64,000 nucleotides of DNA from Populus alba (GCF_005239225.2 NC_133296.1:13144001-13208000); one strand, 5' to 3'. Positions 44,941 to 57,492 are shown, counted from the stretch's first letter. Numbers and translations: made by a program. The notes: generated by a model from the sequence alone, not told the origin.

Positions 44941-46830
44941 GTATTTTTGGATAATCTTATAAGTTCAAATTAGTCTCTTATATCTTCCAAGTTCAAATTA
45001 AAAGAACCACGAAAATGAATTCATATCTCATTAACTATAAGAATTGACCTTAAGATAGAAATATTTAAAAGAGCTAAAAAAATCAAATTAAGTGAACTTT
45101 AGACCAAATTAATTTGACCTTAAAAATCAAATTACTTGAATCTTATCAAAGAAAATTAATACCTTAACTTGGTGATAGAGTAAGAAAAATTAAGAAGATT
45201 TATAAAAACTTAAGTAAATTATCCAAATGACATATTTTAATACGACTTGGCAATATTGCCGATAACTCATTTTTCTATAAATCGTAATCATTTGATTTGG
45301 TCGATCATTCATTTTTATTCTTAACTAGTTTAAAAATTGATTTAATCTAGGCTAACTTACTTGAAAAATAATCAACAAAAAATATTAAATTATTTACATG
45401 TTTGTCATTATATTTAATTTAATGACTAAAAAACTCATATTACTTTAAAATAATGAAATTACCAAAAAACAAAAAACTCTCTTTTTGTCAAATATGAAAT
45501 CATAGCCACCAACTTGAATTCAGCTATATCATTTATACCTAAGCAGTCCAGGTAATTAAATAATCTCACCATGCTCAACAATCTCTATTAACTAATTCAA
45601 ATCTTGTTATGCATCATCTTTAAAACCAGATCTAAATTGCTTGCTCTTAAATTTTTAATCCCATTACTTATAGTGGATTCTAGAGATTAAAGGAAAGAAA
45701 TCAAGAAATCTTAAAAAACAATAAAAGAAGAACATCAGATATTCCAACAAGTACATCTTTTTTCAAAAAGAAAATTTATAGAGACTAGCCTCGATTTCCA
45801 TGCTTTGTTGTCACAAGTATATGCCAACAAATACATCTTTTCTCTACAAGACTATTTTTAATGTAAAAAATAATATTTAGCTATCACACGCATTTAAAAA
45901 AAAAATACACGACTCGAGTTACAGACCTAATTAGGCTAAATAAGTTGACTTTTATTTAATTAAATGAAAAAAAAAATAGATCGATTCACAACCCATTAAA
46001 TACAGAAAAACAAAATGACATAAAAAAGTGACATAAAAAATTGATCATGGTTAATATGAGTTAGCATGATAAAGTTGTAATCTCAATAATCAAGGTTGAG
46101 TCAACCTAAGATATCCTACCAAACTCGCGGCTCAAATTATAAGATTCTAATAACCTAAAAAAAAAAAGGATTGTAAAGACTTTTTTTAGAAGAAAAAAGA
46201 AACTCGTGTTAACTTTTCAAACTTATGACCCAAATTATTAAATCTAAAACACTCATTCTGAAAAAATCATTAAGTCCAACTCCAAATCAATCAAATATAA
46301 TTTGATTGATTAACTTCTTTTCATCATTGGAATTAGCATAATTTGATATATGATGAGATAGACCAAACTATCACATTACCTGATTTAGGTAATGCATCTC
46401 AACAATATCAAAGCAGTGCAATAGGATATGTGTTAATCAAAGGTCAGGTTCTTTATGGTATATGAGAGAAGCTAGAAGTATCAAGTCCTCTATATATGAC
46501 ATTTATATAACATATTAGAACATATAAAAGACTTTATTAGATAACAAGTCAAAACTAAAAAATTGACTTTCAAATAACCAAAAATACAATAAATTTGTAA
46601 CTTATATCTAATGTAATTGTTGTACATCCAACTTATCCCGGTAGAACTCTTGGACGTGAATGGGATTACCATGAAATATTTATCCTCATACCATCTAATA
46701 TATCATTGTCTCAATGTGTGTGTGTGTATCATCTTGATTTTTAAAAACCAAATCATATATTTATTAGTTATTCAGGTTGTTTTTATATGGTCTACCTAAA
46801 CTTGTATATTTTCGAGTATTATCTTTGTTA
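44941..46830. other. AT-rich intergenic sequence
   Basis: Similarity to the copy A flank ends near 45130. The segment 45890-46310 contains phrases ('caaactcgcggctcaaattataaga', 'acttatgacccaaattattaaat') that resemble a dispersed repeat of this plant group. No gene. Confidence 0.35.
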
Positions 46831-46837
46831 TCAATTA

Positions 46838-47610
46838 AACAATATCCAAAGAATAGAGCTCAATGTCAGACCTTACAATTCCAAGATTATTTGTTGAATA
46901 AAAGGTTGTATTAATTGGCCCTAACATTTGTTAATTAACATTCAAATGACAAACCTCTAGCATTAGACCATTGTTATTTAATATGAGATAGAATCATTTA
47001 ATACACCAGATTGAATACCTTTCATCATGATCCAATTACTACATACTTAATAACATTCAAAGAACATAGTCAAATGTTAGATCATTTCATCCTAGGTTAT
47101 TTAGTACATGATAGAAACTCATATTTATAAAACTTATTATGGCTTGAAAGATTTACATTATCTATTAAGTTGCGTCCAAAAAATAGAGCCTGCTTTTGAA
47201 CCATTCCATATTGACCAACTTAATAAATAATGAGAATATCAAATTGATTTTGAAATTGTGAAATTAAATGATTATATGGTGATCAAATATTTTATTAATT
47301 CATGTCCAAAGATCATGTATTAAATGATTCTATTATCAATTTATCAATATCTGAAGAATAGGGTATGATATCAAATCATTCCATCCTAGGTCAATTAATT
47401 CATTGATCATATTATCCGGTAATCAACATCCAAAAGACGAGGTCTAATATTATACTATATTATCTTGGGTCAGTTAACAATTAATAGAAACAATTAACAT
47501 AAGGATCATTTTTTTTATTTTATTAATCTTATTATTTATTAATCAACATCTGAAAAACATGGCATAATGTTAGAGTATACCATCTCAGGTCGATAAACAA
47601 TTATTATTTT
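46838..47610. repeat. Degenerate tandem repeat, about eight units
   Basis: A theme 'taa(t/c)aacatccaaa(a/g)aa(c/t)a(t/g)g(g/t)', then a short variable part, then 'atcattccatcctaggtca' and 'att(a/t)a(t)tac' recurs at about 46845, 46933, 47045, 47170, 47305, 47340, 47423 and 47543. Unit length varies from about 75 to 125 bp and identity is low, so this is an old array. Confidence 0.6.
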
Positions 47611-47956
47611 TGTAATGGTTTTTTTATTCCAATGTTTTTTATGAAAGATAATTAGTCCTTAGAGTTCAACATCATATTTTTACAATTACTCAATATTTTA
47701 AAATTTAAATTGATAGTTAGATTCAACCATCTCTTAATATCCATCCCACAAATCAAAAACGTTAAAACTAACAAATTTCAATCTTATCATTAATTGTATT
47801 TAAAAAAAAAAAACATACATCATTCACCCTGTATTTTCAAAATCACAATTCAATTTTAAATTTTAAACTTACAAACTTCTCCACCATTATTGGATCAAAC
47901 AATCAAACTCGCATACTCAAAGATTTAAAAATCTCGTTGCAAAATCTCAATCAAAT

Positions 47957-48033
47957 CAATATATAATACCCATTTGGTGGTATAAGATAATATTATAATT
48001 AGTGGTATCAATATATAATACCCATTTGGTGGA
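47957..48033. repeat. Direct repeat at the SCPL tail breakpoint
   Basis: atcaatatataatacccatt followed by tggtgg occurs at 47957-47983 and again at 48008-48033. The second copy runs straight into the SCPL exon at 48031. Confidence 0.8.
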
Positions 48034-48485
48034 ACACAAGCATGGATAAGATCTTTAAACTACTCTATTGTTGATGACTGGCAGCCATGGCACTTTCAAG
48101 GTCAAGTTGCAGGGTATGTTCTTCAAATGAATATTAGTTTTATCAATTTGCTGGCACTCTGTGGCTCTTCTCTAGCTCTTAATCTGCCTGTTAAAAGCGC
48201 CTATTAAATGAAGAAAATGAGTGATCTGGATGTTTGACTTGAGAATGTACGTGCAGATACACGAGGACTTACTCTAGTCACTTGACATTTGCGACTGTGA
48301 TGGTAAGAAATTCAGAATTTCTCCATTTTTTCTTGCAAAGATGATTCTAATACTCAATTTCTAGCGCATATTTTGGACTTCATTGTTTGGCTAATATGTA
48401 GGGTGGTGGGCACACTGCTCCCGAACACAAGCCTGCAGAATGTTTTGCCATGTTTAAACGGTGGATACTTCAAGAACCGTTGTAA
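48031..48485 (+). pseudogene. SCPL C-terminal fragment (three exons)
   Basis: Serine carboxypeptidase-like family. Exons at about 48031-48113, 48257-48302 and 48402-48485 have GT-AG borders and read in frame: [20 protein letters not shown], then YTRTYSSHLTFATVM, then GGGHTAPEHKPAECFAMF and a stop after QEPL. The catalytic His is in GGGHTAP. No catalytic Ser or Asp exon precedes it; the left end is a breakpoint next to a short direct repeat. Intron positions and even intron sequence match the second copy at 49532-50404, so this is a partial tandem duplicate. It cannot encode an enzyme. Confidence 0.85.
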
Positions 48486-48799
48486 AACGAGGCTGCTACT
48501 GGAAGCACAGTCATGGGAAAAGGTCACTGGCCATTGCATCGGAAAAAAAAAAAAAAAAAAACAGTTTATATACTACGACGGGTATTCTATCCGAATGCTA
48601 ATACTCCTAAGTCCAAATAAAGAAATTAAGCACAGTGCATCATTTTACTTCTGCTACCATCAATGGAAACTAGCCACAATTAATTATTGTCAAGTTTATT
48701 GCTAATGAGCTATTTATTACTTAGCAAATCTACCCTTCGTAAAAAGAGAGAAGTTTTTTTTGTTCCTGATCAAAAGACTAGATTTTTTTTTTTGTCAAT

Positions 48800-50404
48800 G
48801 TCTGATAGAGACGTTGGGAAAAAGAAGATATCTCCATGAGAACCCTCAAGAACTCCTCCATTTCGAAGCTGATCTTCCAACAATCGGATGCCGCGTAATT
48901 ATTCCCTTTCCCCTTCCTCTAATATGCAATATTCATACATACAAGAAAAGTAACTGTTAAGACAGGACAAAATAATCTTTAAAGCTCCACTTGTGTAACC
49001 AGTTTGTCACAAGATCTCAATATTATGATATAGAATGTTGACAGAAGATCATCGAGGAAACAGACAATCAAATAATGTTCTTTTTTTATAAATTTATGCA
49101 AGTTTGTTTCTTGTCCTTTCCTCATTTTGAAAATTGTCCTTGATGCCTACAGACTTATGGACATGTTCTCGTTACATACTGGGCAAATGACGATAATGTC
49201 CGCAAAGCACTCCATGTGCGAGAGGTATGGGATTGAGACTTGAGGCTAGTAGAAAGAGTTTTAGCTAGCAAGAAACCAGTAAGAGAATAATGCAAGCCTG
49301 TTTTGATGCAGGGAAGTATAGAGGAGTGGAAACGATGCAATTATATAAATTACCTTATACCTATGAAATTAAGAGCAGCATCAAGTATCATATAGACCTT
49401 GGGATAAAAGGTTACCGCAGATTAATCTACAGGTTGCTGCTGTTGTTTTTTACTATTATTATTATTCATACGACATACTATGACACTAAATAGTTTGGTT
49501 GATATAGTCTGTCCTCGTATTGATTGAACAGTGGCGATCATGACATGGAGGCACCATTCTTGGGAACTCAAGCATGGATAAGATCTTTAAACTACTCTAT
49601 TGTCGATGACTGGCAGCCATGGCACTTTCAAGGTCAAGTTGCAGGGTATGTTCTTCAAATGAATATGCGTTTTGATCAATTTGCTGGCATTCTGTAACTC
49701 TTCTCTAGCTCTTAATCTGGCTGCTAAATGAGCCTATTAAATGAAGAAAATAAGTGATTTGGAGTTTGACTTGAGCATGTGCGTGCAGATACACGAGGAC
49801 TTACTCTAGTCAATTGACATTTGCGACTGTGAAGGTAAGGGATGCTGTGCATACTGTACTGAAAGTAAACACAAACAAGTAGATTTATGTGGTTTTTTAA
49901 AATTAGATATGTCCATAAAGATAGCAGATTGTATATTATTGAAGAAATGATACAAACACTAAACTCAACCCTGTATAATCCTACAAAACCTAGTATTTCG
50001 CTCTTACATTCGGTGTTTCTCTTAAATTTGTTTTTTTTTCACTTTTATAGTTGCACTTACACTCATTGCACACTTCCTCTACACTTTTCATACATTCCTC
50101 TCTCTTTGTCTCTATTTATTGGAGAAATGAAAGCTTTGACAGCAATCCATATGCAACCTAATAAATGTCAATCTACTACTAACTACTATAACAAAAAAGT
50201 CATGTGGTCGGAAAAAGGTTGACAAATTTGCTACATGGGATTTGTCGACTTTCCATTTCTACTGCCCAGAAAATTCTTATAGCAAATTTCTGTTTACTTC
50301 ATTCTTTGGCAAATTTGTAGGGTGGAGGGCACACTGCTCCGGCGTACAGGCCTGCAGAATGTGTTGCCATGTTTGGAAGGTGGATAATTCAAGAACATTT
50401 GTAA
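48800..50404 (+). pseudogene. SCPL partial gene (six C-terminal exons)
   Basis: Exons on the plus strand: about 48800-48894 (LGKRRYLHENPQELLHFEAD ... TIGCR), 49153-49224 (TYGHVLVTYWANDDNVRKAL), 49312-49432 (GSIEEWKRCNY, then LPYTYEIKSSIKYHIDLGIK), 49532-49645 ([20 protein letters not shown]), 49789-49834 (YTRTYSSQLTFATVK) and 50321-50404 (GGGHTAPAYRPAECVAMF, stop after QEHL). SGDHD holds the catalytic Asp and GGGHTAP the catalytic His. Borders are GT-AG except that the first exon has no good acceptor. Two extra bases between CNY and LPYTYE in the third exon shift the frame. The N-terminal half with the catalytic Ser is absent upstream. It was part of a vacuolar or secreted SCPL enzyme, of the class that includes acyltransferases. 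Confidence 0.85.
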
Positions 50405-52425
50405 CCAGGCTGCGACCAAAAGCTCTGTCATGGGAAATGGTCACTGGCCATTGCATCTGCCAAACTCCATTTCTATAGGAAGGGCATTTTAGGTCTGCGA
50501 CCATCAACGGAAATTGACAACAATTATTTTTTTATTAAACTTTTTACTTTGTTCTAAATCTTGTATTAAATACATGTTTTTCTAATAAAATTGTTATTAT
50601 TGAAATTGTCATTCCTCCAAGTTCCCTGGAGAAATCCCAAGTATATAAATGCAGGTGAGAATGGAAATAATCTATGTATAAACTACAAATTGGTCTTACG
50701 ACGATGCCTTTCTTGAACTGTTTTTTGTTTTTTGTTTTTTTTTCCTTTCATAGACATTTTCTTTTTGCGATAAATTATAATAACCCTCCTCAGATATCTT
50801 GAAATTACAGAAATCATCTAACTACCTCACTGCCGGGGGGGGGGGGGGGGGTTCGGGGACAATGCTTTAATTAATTGAAAATTTTAAAAATTAGAAAAAA
50901 GAATATAAAAAAAAACTCAAAATGAAATTAAAATCAAATTGTAAAACTAATATTTTTCATGTTCTAAAAAATAATTATGTTTCATTTTTCATATATTATT
51001 TCTCTAATTTTTTTAAGTTTTTAATTTAACTATCTTTTTAAAAATAGCTATTAAGGGTATTTTATATACAAAAATAGGCTTATGTAATATTTTTTAAAAA
51101 CATAAAAGGGTTTTTCTATCAAACCATTAGACATTTGAATGATCTCTATAATTTTGACAATATCTCGAGAGAGTTATTATGATTTACTCTTATTGTTATT
51201 TTTTTTTATAAAATTGATAACTTATTTTATCATACGACTTAATCAGGATGTTAAAACAACAATCTAGAGCAATTATTTTCATCACGAAAAGGAAAAAGAA
51301 AATCCATAGAGGCATTAAGGACCATAATTGAATTCTATAACTAGCTAATTAAATTATAATTGGAAATTATTTTAAATATTTAATTTTTTCATAAAATATT
51401 TTAAGAAACTGATAATATAAAATATTTTATACTTAACCTTTAAATTTTATATATTGAAAAATATCTTAAAATACATAAAATTTTATAAAATATTTTAAAT
51501 ACCATAAATCATCTATAATATTATTCAATTATTTCAACAACAAGAACAGCACCCTCATTATCATTACTTCATCACCTTCAACTCCACCACAATATATCTA
51601 TCATAATTTTTTATATCATTACATATCCAGTTTTGTTAAAAAAAAAAAAAAAGTTATGTAAAATACAAATATTAAACAAGCATAATCAAACGGGTTGCAA
51701 TACAATGCTCCATTTCTTCCATAGCTATACAGGCTCGTAGGACTAAAAAACGGCTTATAATAGTCCAAAATGCATAGGCCTAAGAAAACTAGTTTAAGCC
51801 CAAAAGAAAAATAAACCCAACCGATGAAATTTACAAACCAACTTATGTGATTCACCATCTTACAAATAAAGACGAAAATTGTTTATTTAAACTATTTTTT
51901 TATGATAACAAATTAAGCACAAATAAAATATTGTGATATCTGTTTTAAATTATAATAATTTTATAAAAAAATAAACCAAAATAATTTATAAAGATAATTT
52001 TAAAATCAAGCAAATATTAAAAAATAAAATTAAGAACAAGAAATGAAAAACAAATATGGGGAAAATAAAAAAAATGAAAAATTATGAATAGTGAAGAAAG
52101 TGAGTTGGTCTCTCAATTTTTATTTTTTTTAATGTATTATGTAATATTTAAGAGGTGAGACATATAATTTAATGTATAGCTCAAGAAAACCATTTCAATA
52201 TAATAATTAAGGTTGTTAATTTCGTTCGATTCCATCTAGAATCGTCAGAATACCTCGTATCATTTTAAACAAAATAAAACATCATTATTGTAGTTGTTCT
52301 CAAAATTCTCATCCAAATTCCAACTGGGATATTTTAGTTTTATTCTGTTCTGGACTTAAAATATTCATGCAATGGAAATACATAAATATCAGAATAAAAA
52401 AATAAAAAAAAATATATAGCCCTCG
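50405..52425. other. AT-rich intergenic sequence
   Basis: No gene. Contains a G17 run and unremarkable A/T-rich stretches. 52210-52390 (words 'gttcgattccatctagaa', 'ttttattctgttctgga') may be a dispersed element. Confidence 0.35.
50835..50851. repeat. G17 homopolymer
   Basis: Seventeen consecutive G in a strongly AT-rich setting, preceded by tgcc and followed by ttcgggg. Confidence 0.95.
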
Positions 52426-52429
52426 TCTA

Positions 52430-52600
52430 TTTGGAAGTGTAATTGCGGTTGCTTTTTAAAATATTTTTTGTGCTGAAATATATCAAAAAAATATTCTTTT
52501 ATTTTTTTTTAAATTATTTTTAAGATCAGTGTATCAAAACACACAAAAAAAAAATTAACAAAAAAAATATTTTAAATTTTTAGAGAACGCAGTTTGCATC
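52430..52600. mobile_element. Dispersed MITE-like repeat, copy 1
   Basis: Reads 'tttggaagtgtaattgcggt', 'tgctttttaaaatatttttt', 'gctgaaatatatcaaaa' and 'gtatcaaaacacac'. The same ordered blocks occur at 62925-63100. Non-coding. Confidence 0.6.
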
Positions 52601-53558
52601 ATGTTTCTGAATTTTATCTAAATTAAGTATCTTTCGCACCCTCCATAATAGAAATTTGGTTAATAATTTAATACTCATTGATAAAGGTGTATTAAGCATC
52701 AATTAGAGAGAATTTAGGCTAACATCCAATTATTGTGGCCTTTGATAACACAAATCTATGTACCTAGAACATTGTGATCTTATCAACTAAATATGCTTTC
52801 ATCATATTGGTAAGCTATACAAATACATTTGGAAACTAATTTATATGTACATTTGTTTTGCATTAAATTATAAGAAAGCTAAGGCCCAGTAAAATGTTTA
52901 CTCAAAAGTGGGGATTTGGAGCATACCATATGGAAAAGAACATTTAGATTCTTATAACATTAACTAAAGATCACGAAAGAATCTGATAGCATTCAACAAA
53001 AGTTCTATTGAGAGCTTTTCATAGCTGGGCTGATTATTACGTGGCATAGTACTATTACAACATAAATAAAGCAGTTAAGCTATTGAGATTAATATGTCAA
53101 ACAATATTTCTAAAATATTTTTGTTTTTAATTATAAGTTAGTCATTTTATTATATAAAAAATTATCATTTTACTATTCAAATCTACAATATCAATGAATA
53201 TGTATCCATAACAGTTTTACTAGAGGAATTGCTCTTTCTCTTTTAGTTTCTTTACTAGTTTATTGGCCCACACTCCACAGTATTTTGAACTAATTTTTTA
53301 AATACAAAAATCAAAATGTTAAGAGCATGATTTTTTTTTTTATTGTGTTTATAAAACTCAGATTAATAAGTTAATCATGAAATCTTGTAATCTATTTACC
53401 TCACTCGAGTTTCTAACTAAATCACATGTGAGCTAGCTCGAATTAAATTGATTGATTTTATAAATCTAAATGTAATTTTGATGACTAATAAAAACATAAC
53501 TTAACTTTTAAAAAAAACTTCAAATGACAAACTTAAAGAAAAAATATAAAAAAATCAA

Positions 53559-53561
<3 letters not shown>

Positions 53562-53589
<28 letters not shown>
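53562..53589. repeat. (AT)n microsatellite
   Basis: About 14 AT units. Confidence 0.9.
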
Positions 53590-53592
<3 letters not shown>

Positions 53593-53629
53593 AACACCTA
53601 GCCCATTACTTTTATATATAAGATAATGG

Positions 53630-53765
53630 AGTGGATAATATGTTTTTCATCCCATCCCAATTCAGTTTAAAAAAACAAATAGACAACGCATCATTTGGGG
53701 AGCGGATGATATGTCTTCCACCCCAATTTAGTTTGAACAACAAATAGACAACGCTTCATCTGGAA
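53630..53765. repeat. Direct repeat, two units of about 65 bp
   Basis: 'gtggataatatgttttt/gcggatgatatgtcttc', 'ccaattcagttt/ccaatttagttt' and 'caaatagacaacgc(a/t)tcat' recur in the same order. Confidence 0.75.
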
Positions 53766-54340
53766 TCCCCATATTTCATCTACTATAATGGTTGAAAAAT
53801 CACGGTGGTTGGTTTTTTTTTTTTTTCTAAAAACCTATTTTCAACCCATTTTTAACTTAAAACATCTAAAAATCACCCTAATAATCTTGTTAAACTAACC
53901 CTTATCCTCTAAAAATACAAAAAAAAAAAAAAATGCCGCTTCAAAACCCAAAAACCAATTTCTTCTTGAGGTCAGATTTGTTTTTTAAGGCACTAAAAAA
54001 AAAAAAACCTAATTCAAACTCTCCTCATTATATGAAACTATTTAGAATAAAAATCTATTGTTTTGGTGGCCAAGAACATATAAACATCTTTCTATCTCTA
54101 TGATGGAATTGGGCAATTCTCTCTCTCTTCTCTTACTCAATAAGTATTGAAAAATGATAAAAATAAAGTTTAGTATTGAAATTATTTTTTTTATTTAATA
54201 AAAGAGACCAATCACCTAATAGCTAAAAAAGACGGGGGGCTCAAATATACTTTTCAAATAAAATGGAAAGGCACAATCTATTTTACCGGTCTTTTTTACT
54301 TTGGTTATTTGACTTTTAATTCAATCATCTCTTAAAAAAA

Positions 54341-54815
54341 ATGCAATTGAAATGCTAATTTAGACTTAGAGGGCACAATCATGCAAAAAAATAATAATTT
54401 AAGGATCAAATTAGGAATTTTGAAAAAAATCACTACTCTCATCCAGCCATAGTAATATGTGAAATGATGAATCATAATTATTAAACAATTGAAACACTAT
54501 ATGCAATTGAAATGCTAATTTAGGCCTAGAGGGCACAATCATGCAAAAAAAAAAATAATTGAGGATCAAATTAGGAATTTTGAAAAAAATCAGTACTCTC
54601 ATCCAGCAATAGTAATATGTAAGATGATGAATCATAATTATTAAACAATTGAAACATTATATGCAATTGAAATGCTAATTTAGGCTTAGAGGGCACAATC
54701 ATGCAAAATAAAATAAAATTAAGGATTAAATTGAAAATTTTGAATCAAATCACTACTCTTATCCACAGCCATTGTAATATATGAATCATAATTATTAAAC
54801 AATTAAAACACTATA
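54341..54815. repeat. 160-bp tandem repeat, three units
   Basis: Units start at 54341, 54501 and 54661 with atgcaattgaaatgctaatt, giving an exact period of 160 bp. Each contains 'gagggcacaatcatgcaaaa', 'actctcatccag' and 'gaatcataattattaaacaa'. Units 1 and 2 are nearly identical; unit 3 is more diverged and loses some bases near its end. Confidence 0.92.
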
Positions 54816-57040
54816 CCATTTAGCTCTTCTTATAATAATAAGTTTTAATGAGGTTATTGGTAAGGAAGATGTAATCATCACTATTATTATATAAAAGAAG
54901 TTCAATAAAGAAATACTTAAATTTCCATTGAATTTCATCTTAATTCGAGCACTTTTCCTTCTTTATTTATTTATTTTTTTTTTTGTTAAGGTTATCGTCA
55001 CAAGTGAAAGGTGCCATTCAACTACCGAACAATACTTCTAGAATCCAATATATGTAAACTTGCACTAAAATCATGAGCTACCAAACTCACATTTCAAGCT
55101 CTAACACAATTATAGCTTTTCTAAAATTTTCTCATCTCTTTTTCAGACCATTGTTTCCAATTTTCTTTCTTTACATGGACTCCATAGTTATTTATCTTCT
55201 CCTTTGCGTGTTTAACTTGACAAGCTGTTTTTGGTGGCGTGGACAAGCTTTTTTGTTTTTCCATTATGCTTTAAGACTTAAGAGGCTAACTGGTCAACAG
55301 CATCTCTAAACATTTGTCAAACCTAACTTAATTTTGACCAACTTTTTTTTTTTAATCCCTAACCACTTTCATTATGGTTATAAGGGTTGTTTTGATGAGT
55401 TAAAACATACCTAATAAGGTAGAAATGAAAGCTTCTTTTGATATAATATAGTTTAAAAGATCAAAATTAGAATAAAAAAACAGATCAGGAGTTAAATTGG
55501 GTTTTGAATCCTTAACTAATTAGCCTTCCAATATATGCGGTATCGTTTTTTTTTTTGCATTTAAAATTGTGTTTAAATGCAATTTAAAAATAAGTTGGCT
55601 TGAAAAAAAAAACATTGAATTGATGTTTTTTATTGTTTTCTAATAGTTTTGATATAGTGAAGTCAAAAATAAAAAAGAAAAAAACATGAAAAAATTATTT
55701 TAATGTATTTTCAAATAAAAAATATTTTTAAAAAAACACACTGCACTAAATTACCAAACATATTCATAACCCAAAATCTAAATTTAGAAATGTAAATGAA
55801 GAAAGAAAATATTAATTTCACATTCAAAAAACCCATATTTTAATTTGTGTTTTATTTTAAATTTTATCTGCTCGTGTGGGTGAAAGTTCCACACTAAAAC
55901 ATTATTTATTTTCCTTGAATACAACACCTTATGTCACATAGAAGTGTAGTAAAAGTAATATATATAAGAAATAAAGAAATTTCCTCTTCATTTTCCATGA
56001 GCTGTACACAAACGGGAGGAGGGACATATATTGACTTGAGGAAATTTCTCGGCTCCTTCTTCCCCCTTATCCTGTCTTCTGTAATTTACAACACATTTTC
56101 CATGTCCTTCTTCACAATTCACCGTTTACTTTCCTTGACAATTTGGAGTAGTCGATAGCTGTAGAATTTTAGGTGAGCCATCGCTTTAATAGTCTTAAAT
56201 CATGGAATCTGACTATTTGGAGTTTTAAAAAAAAATTAAAATATTTTTAATATGTTTTTAAATAAAAATTATTTTTAAAAAATATCTTAAATCATAATAC
56301 CAAACAACACGTACTAATAAAATAATTAAGCCAGCAGCACATTATTTTCTTGACTTTTTTTCTATGGTTCAAATTTGAATTATTTATTATTGCTATTATT
56401 CTTATTAAATTAAAACCAAGTTTAATGAGTAAATATATCTCCTAACATACGTTTATAATAATAGTGACATCAAATTACCCCCATTATTTATAATATGAAT
56501 TGTGGGTGATAATTCTAAGAGATATATAGTCTTCCTGTCATTAAGATTTGCTTTTCTTTTTCAAGTTTGAATATTAAAATTAGTATATGTAATAATTTAT
56601 TTTATAAAGTAAATATGAAAATAAAAAAAAAAATTATTTATTTATTTATTTATTTATTTAAATCTACAAGTAGTGGTACCCTTAAAACAACTTTCACATT
56701 AACAACAAATAAGGTCTCATTTGTTATTATGTTTAATCATGTTTTAAAAATAATTTGATTTTTTTTTCAATTGTTTTATAGTGTTTTTTTTATTATTTTA
56801 ATATGCTAATATTAAAAATAAAAAATAATATTATTTTAATAAATTTTTAAATAAAAAAATAATTCAAAAAACTACATTTAATACATTATCAAACAAATTC
56901 TAAACCTCCACGCTAGGCGAGCACCGAATCCTGCCTAGTCTTCAATCAATTCTAAAAGCCAAAAAATCTGTTAGACCATCAACAACCCGAATCTAGCACC
57001 ACATAAAGGCGAAGGAAAAGCTCTTGAAAGATTAAAAAAA
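54816..57040. other. AT-rich intergenic sequence with MITE-like debris
   Basis: No gene. Two stretches (55600-55770 and 56710-56890) are A/T-rich with mirrored edges and 'accaaacata/atcaaacaaa' ends, resembling small non-autonomous elements. A (ttta)n run lies at about 56634-56660. The frames at 55073-55309 and 55931-56158 match no known family. Confidence 0.35.
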
Positions 57041-57064
57041 ATATAAAAGAAAAGGATAGCTTTA

Positions 57065-57165
57065 CACTTACGGTAAAAAAAGAATTAATTTTAGATTAGG
57101 AAGTGAGTGACTTTTGAGTTTTATCCCAAAAAAATGTGGTTTTTTTTTTCAATCTTTATTTAGTA
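57065..57165 (-). repeat. LTR-like segment, left end of copia element 3
   Basis: 'agattaggaagtgagtgact', 'gagttttatccc' and 'atctttatttagtaa' match 61268-61345 (agatcagtaggtgagtgact, gggttttatcc, atctttacttgatag) in the same orientation. It brackets the copia remnant at 58100-61080. Short and diverged, so the LTR call is tentative. Confidence 0.45.
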
Positions 57166-57189
57166 AATTATTAGATGTTGTGCAAAGCA

Positions 57190-57425
57190 TGATAATATTT
57201 ATAGTTAAGAAACCCGGCTTGATCTAGCAAGTTTACTTGGAACCTATGTAATATTAAGCCATAACTAAGTTTCAAATCACGAAACCCCGCTTGGTTTAGT
57301 AAATTGACTTGAAACCTATGTGACCCGGGCTTGCAATTGATCATTTGATCAAACCCAAGTGACCCGCCAGGTCAAACTAGAATCTGGGTGACCCAACATA
57401 ACTAGGGAAGACTCGATTATTTTAT
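57190..57425. repeat. Dispersed GC-richer repeat
   Basis: Contains two variants of 'gaaacc(c)cgcttgatct/gaaaccccgcttggttta' followed by 'ttgacttgaaacctatgtga' and 'gacccgccaggtcaaact'. It sits between the LTR-like segment and a minisatellite. Confidence 0.45.
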
Positions 57426-57492
57426 GTTTTTTTTAATAAATCCAAAAATATATAAAATTAATTTATAAATATTTTGCTTCACATATTTTTTT

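Larger units (their letters stand above)
52601..54340. other. AT-rich intergenic sequence
   Basis: No gene. Includes an (AT)n run at 53562-53589 and a two-unit repeat at 53630-53765. 53370-53460 (cactcgagtttctaactaaa) resembles a dispersed repeat. Confidence 0.35.

Noticed and set aside
54341..54815. Regular direct repeats considered as a CRISPR-like array
   Set aside because: Units are contiguous 160-bp tandem copies with no unique spacers, in a plant nuclear setting.
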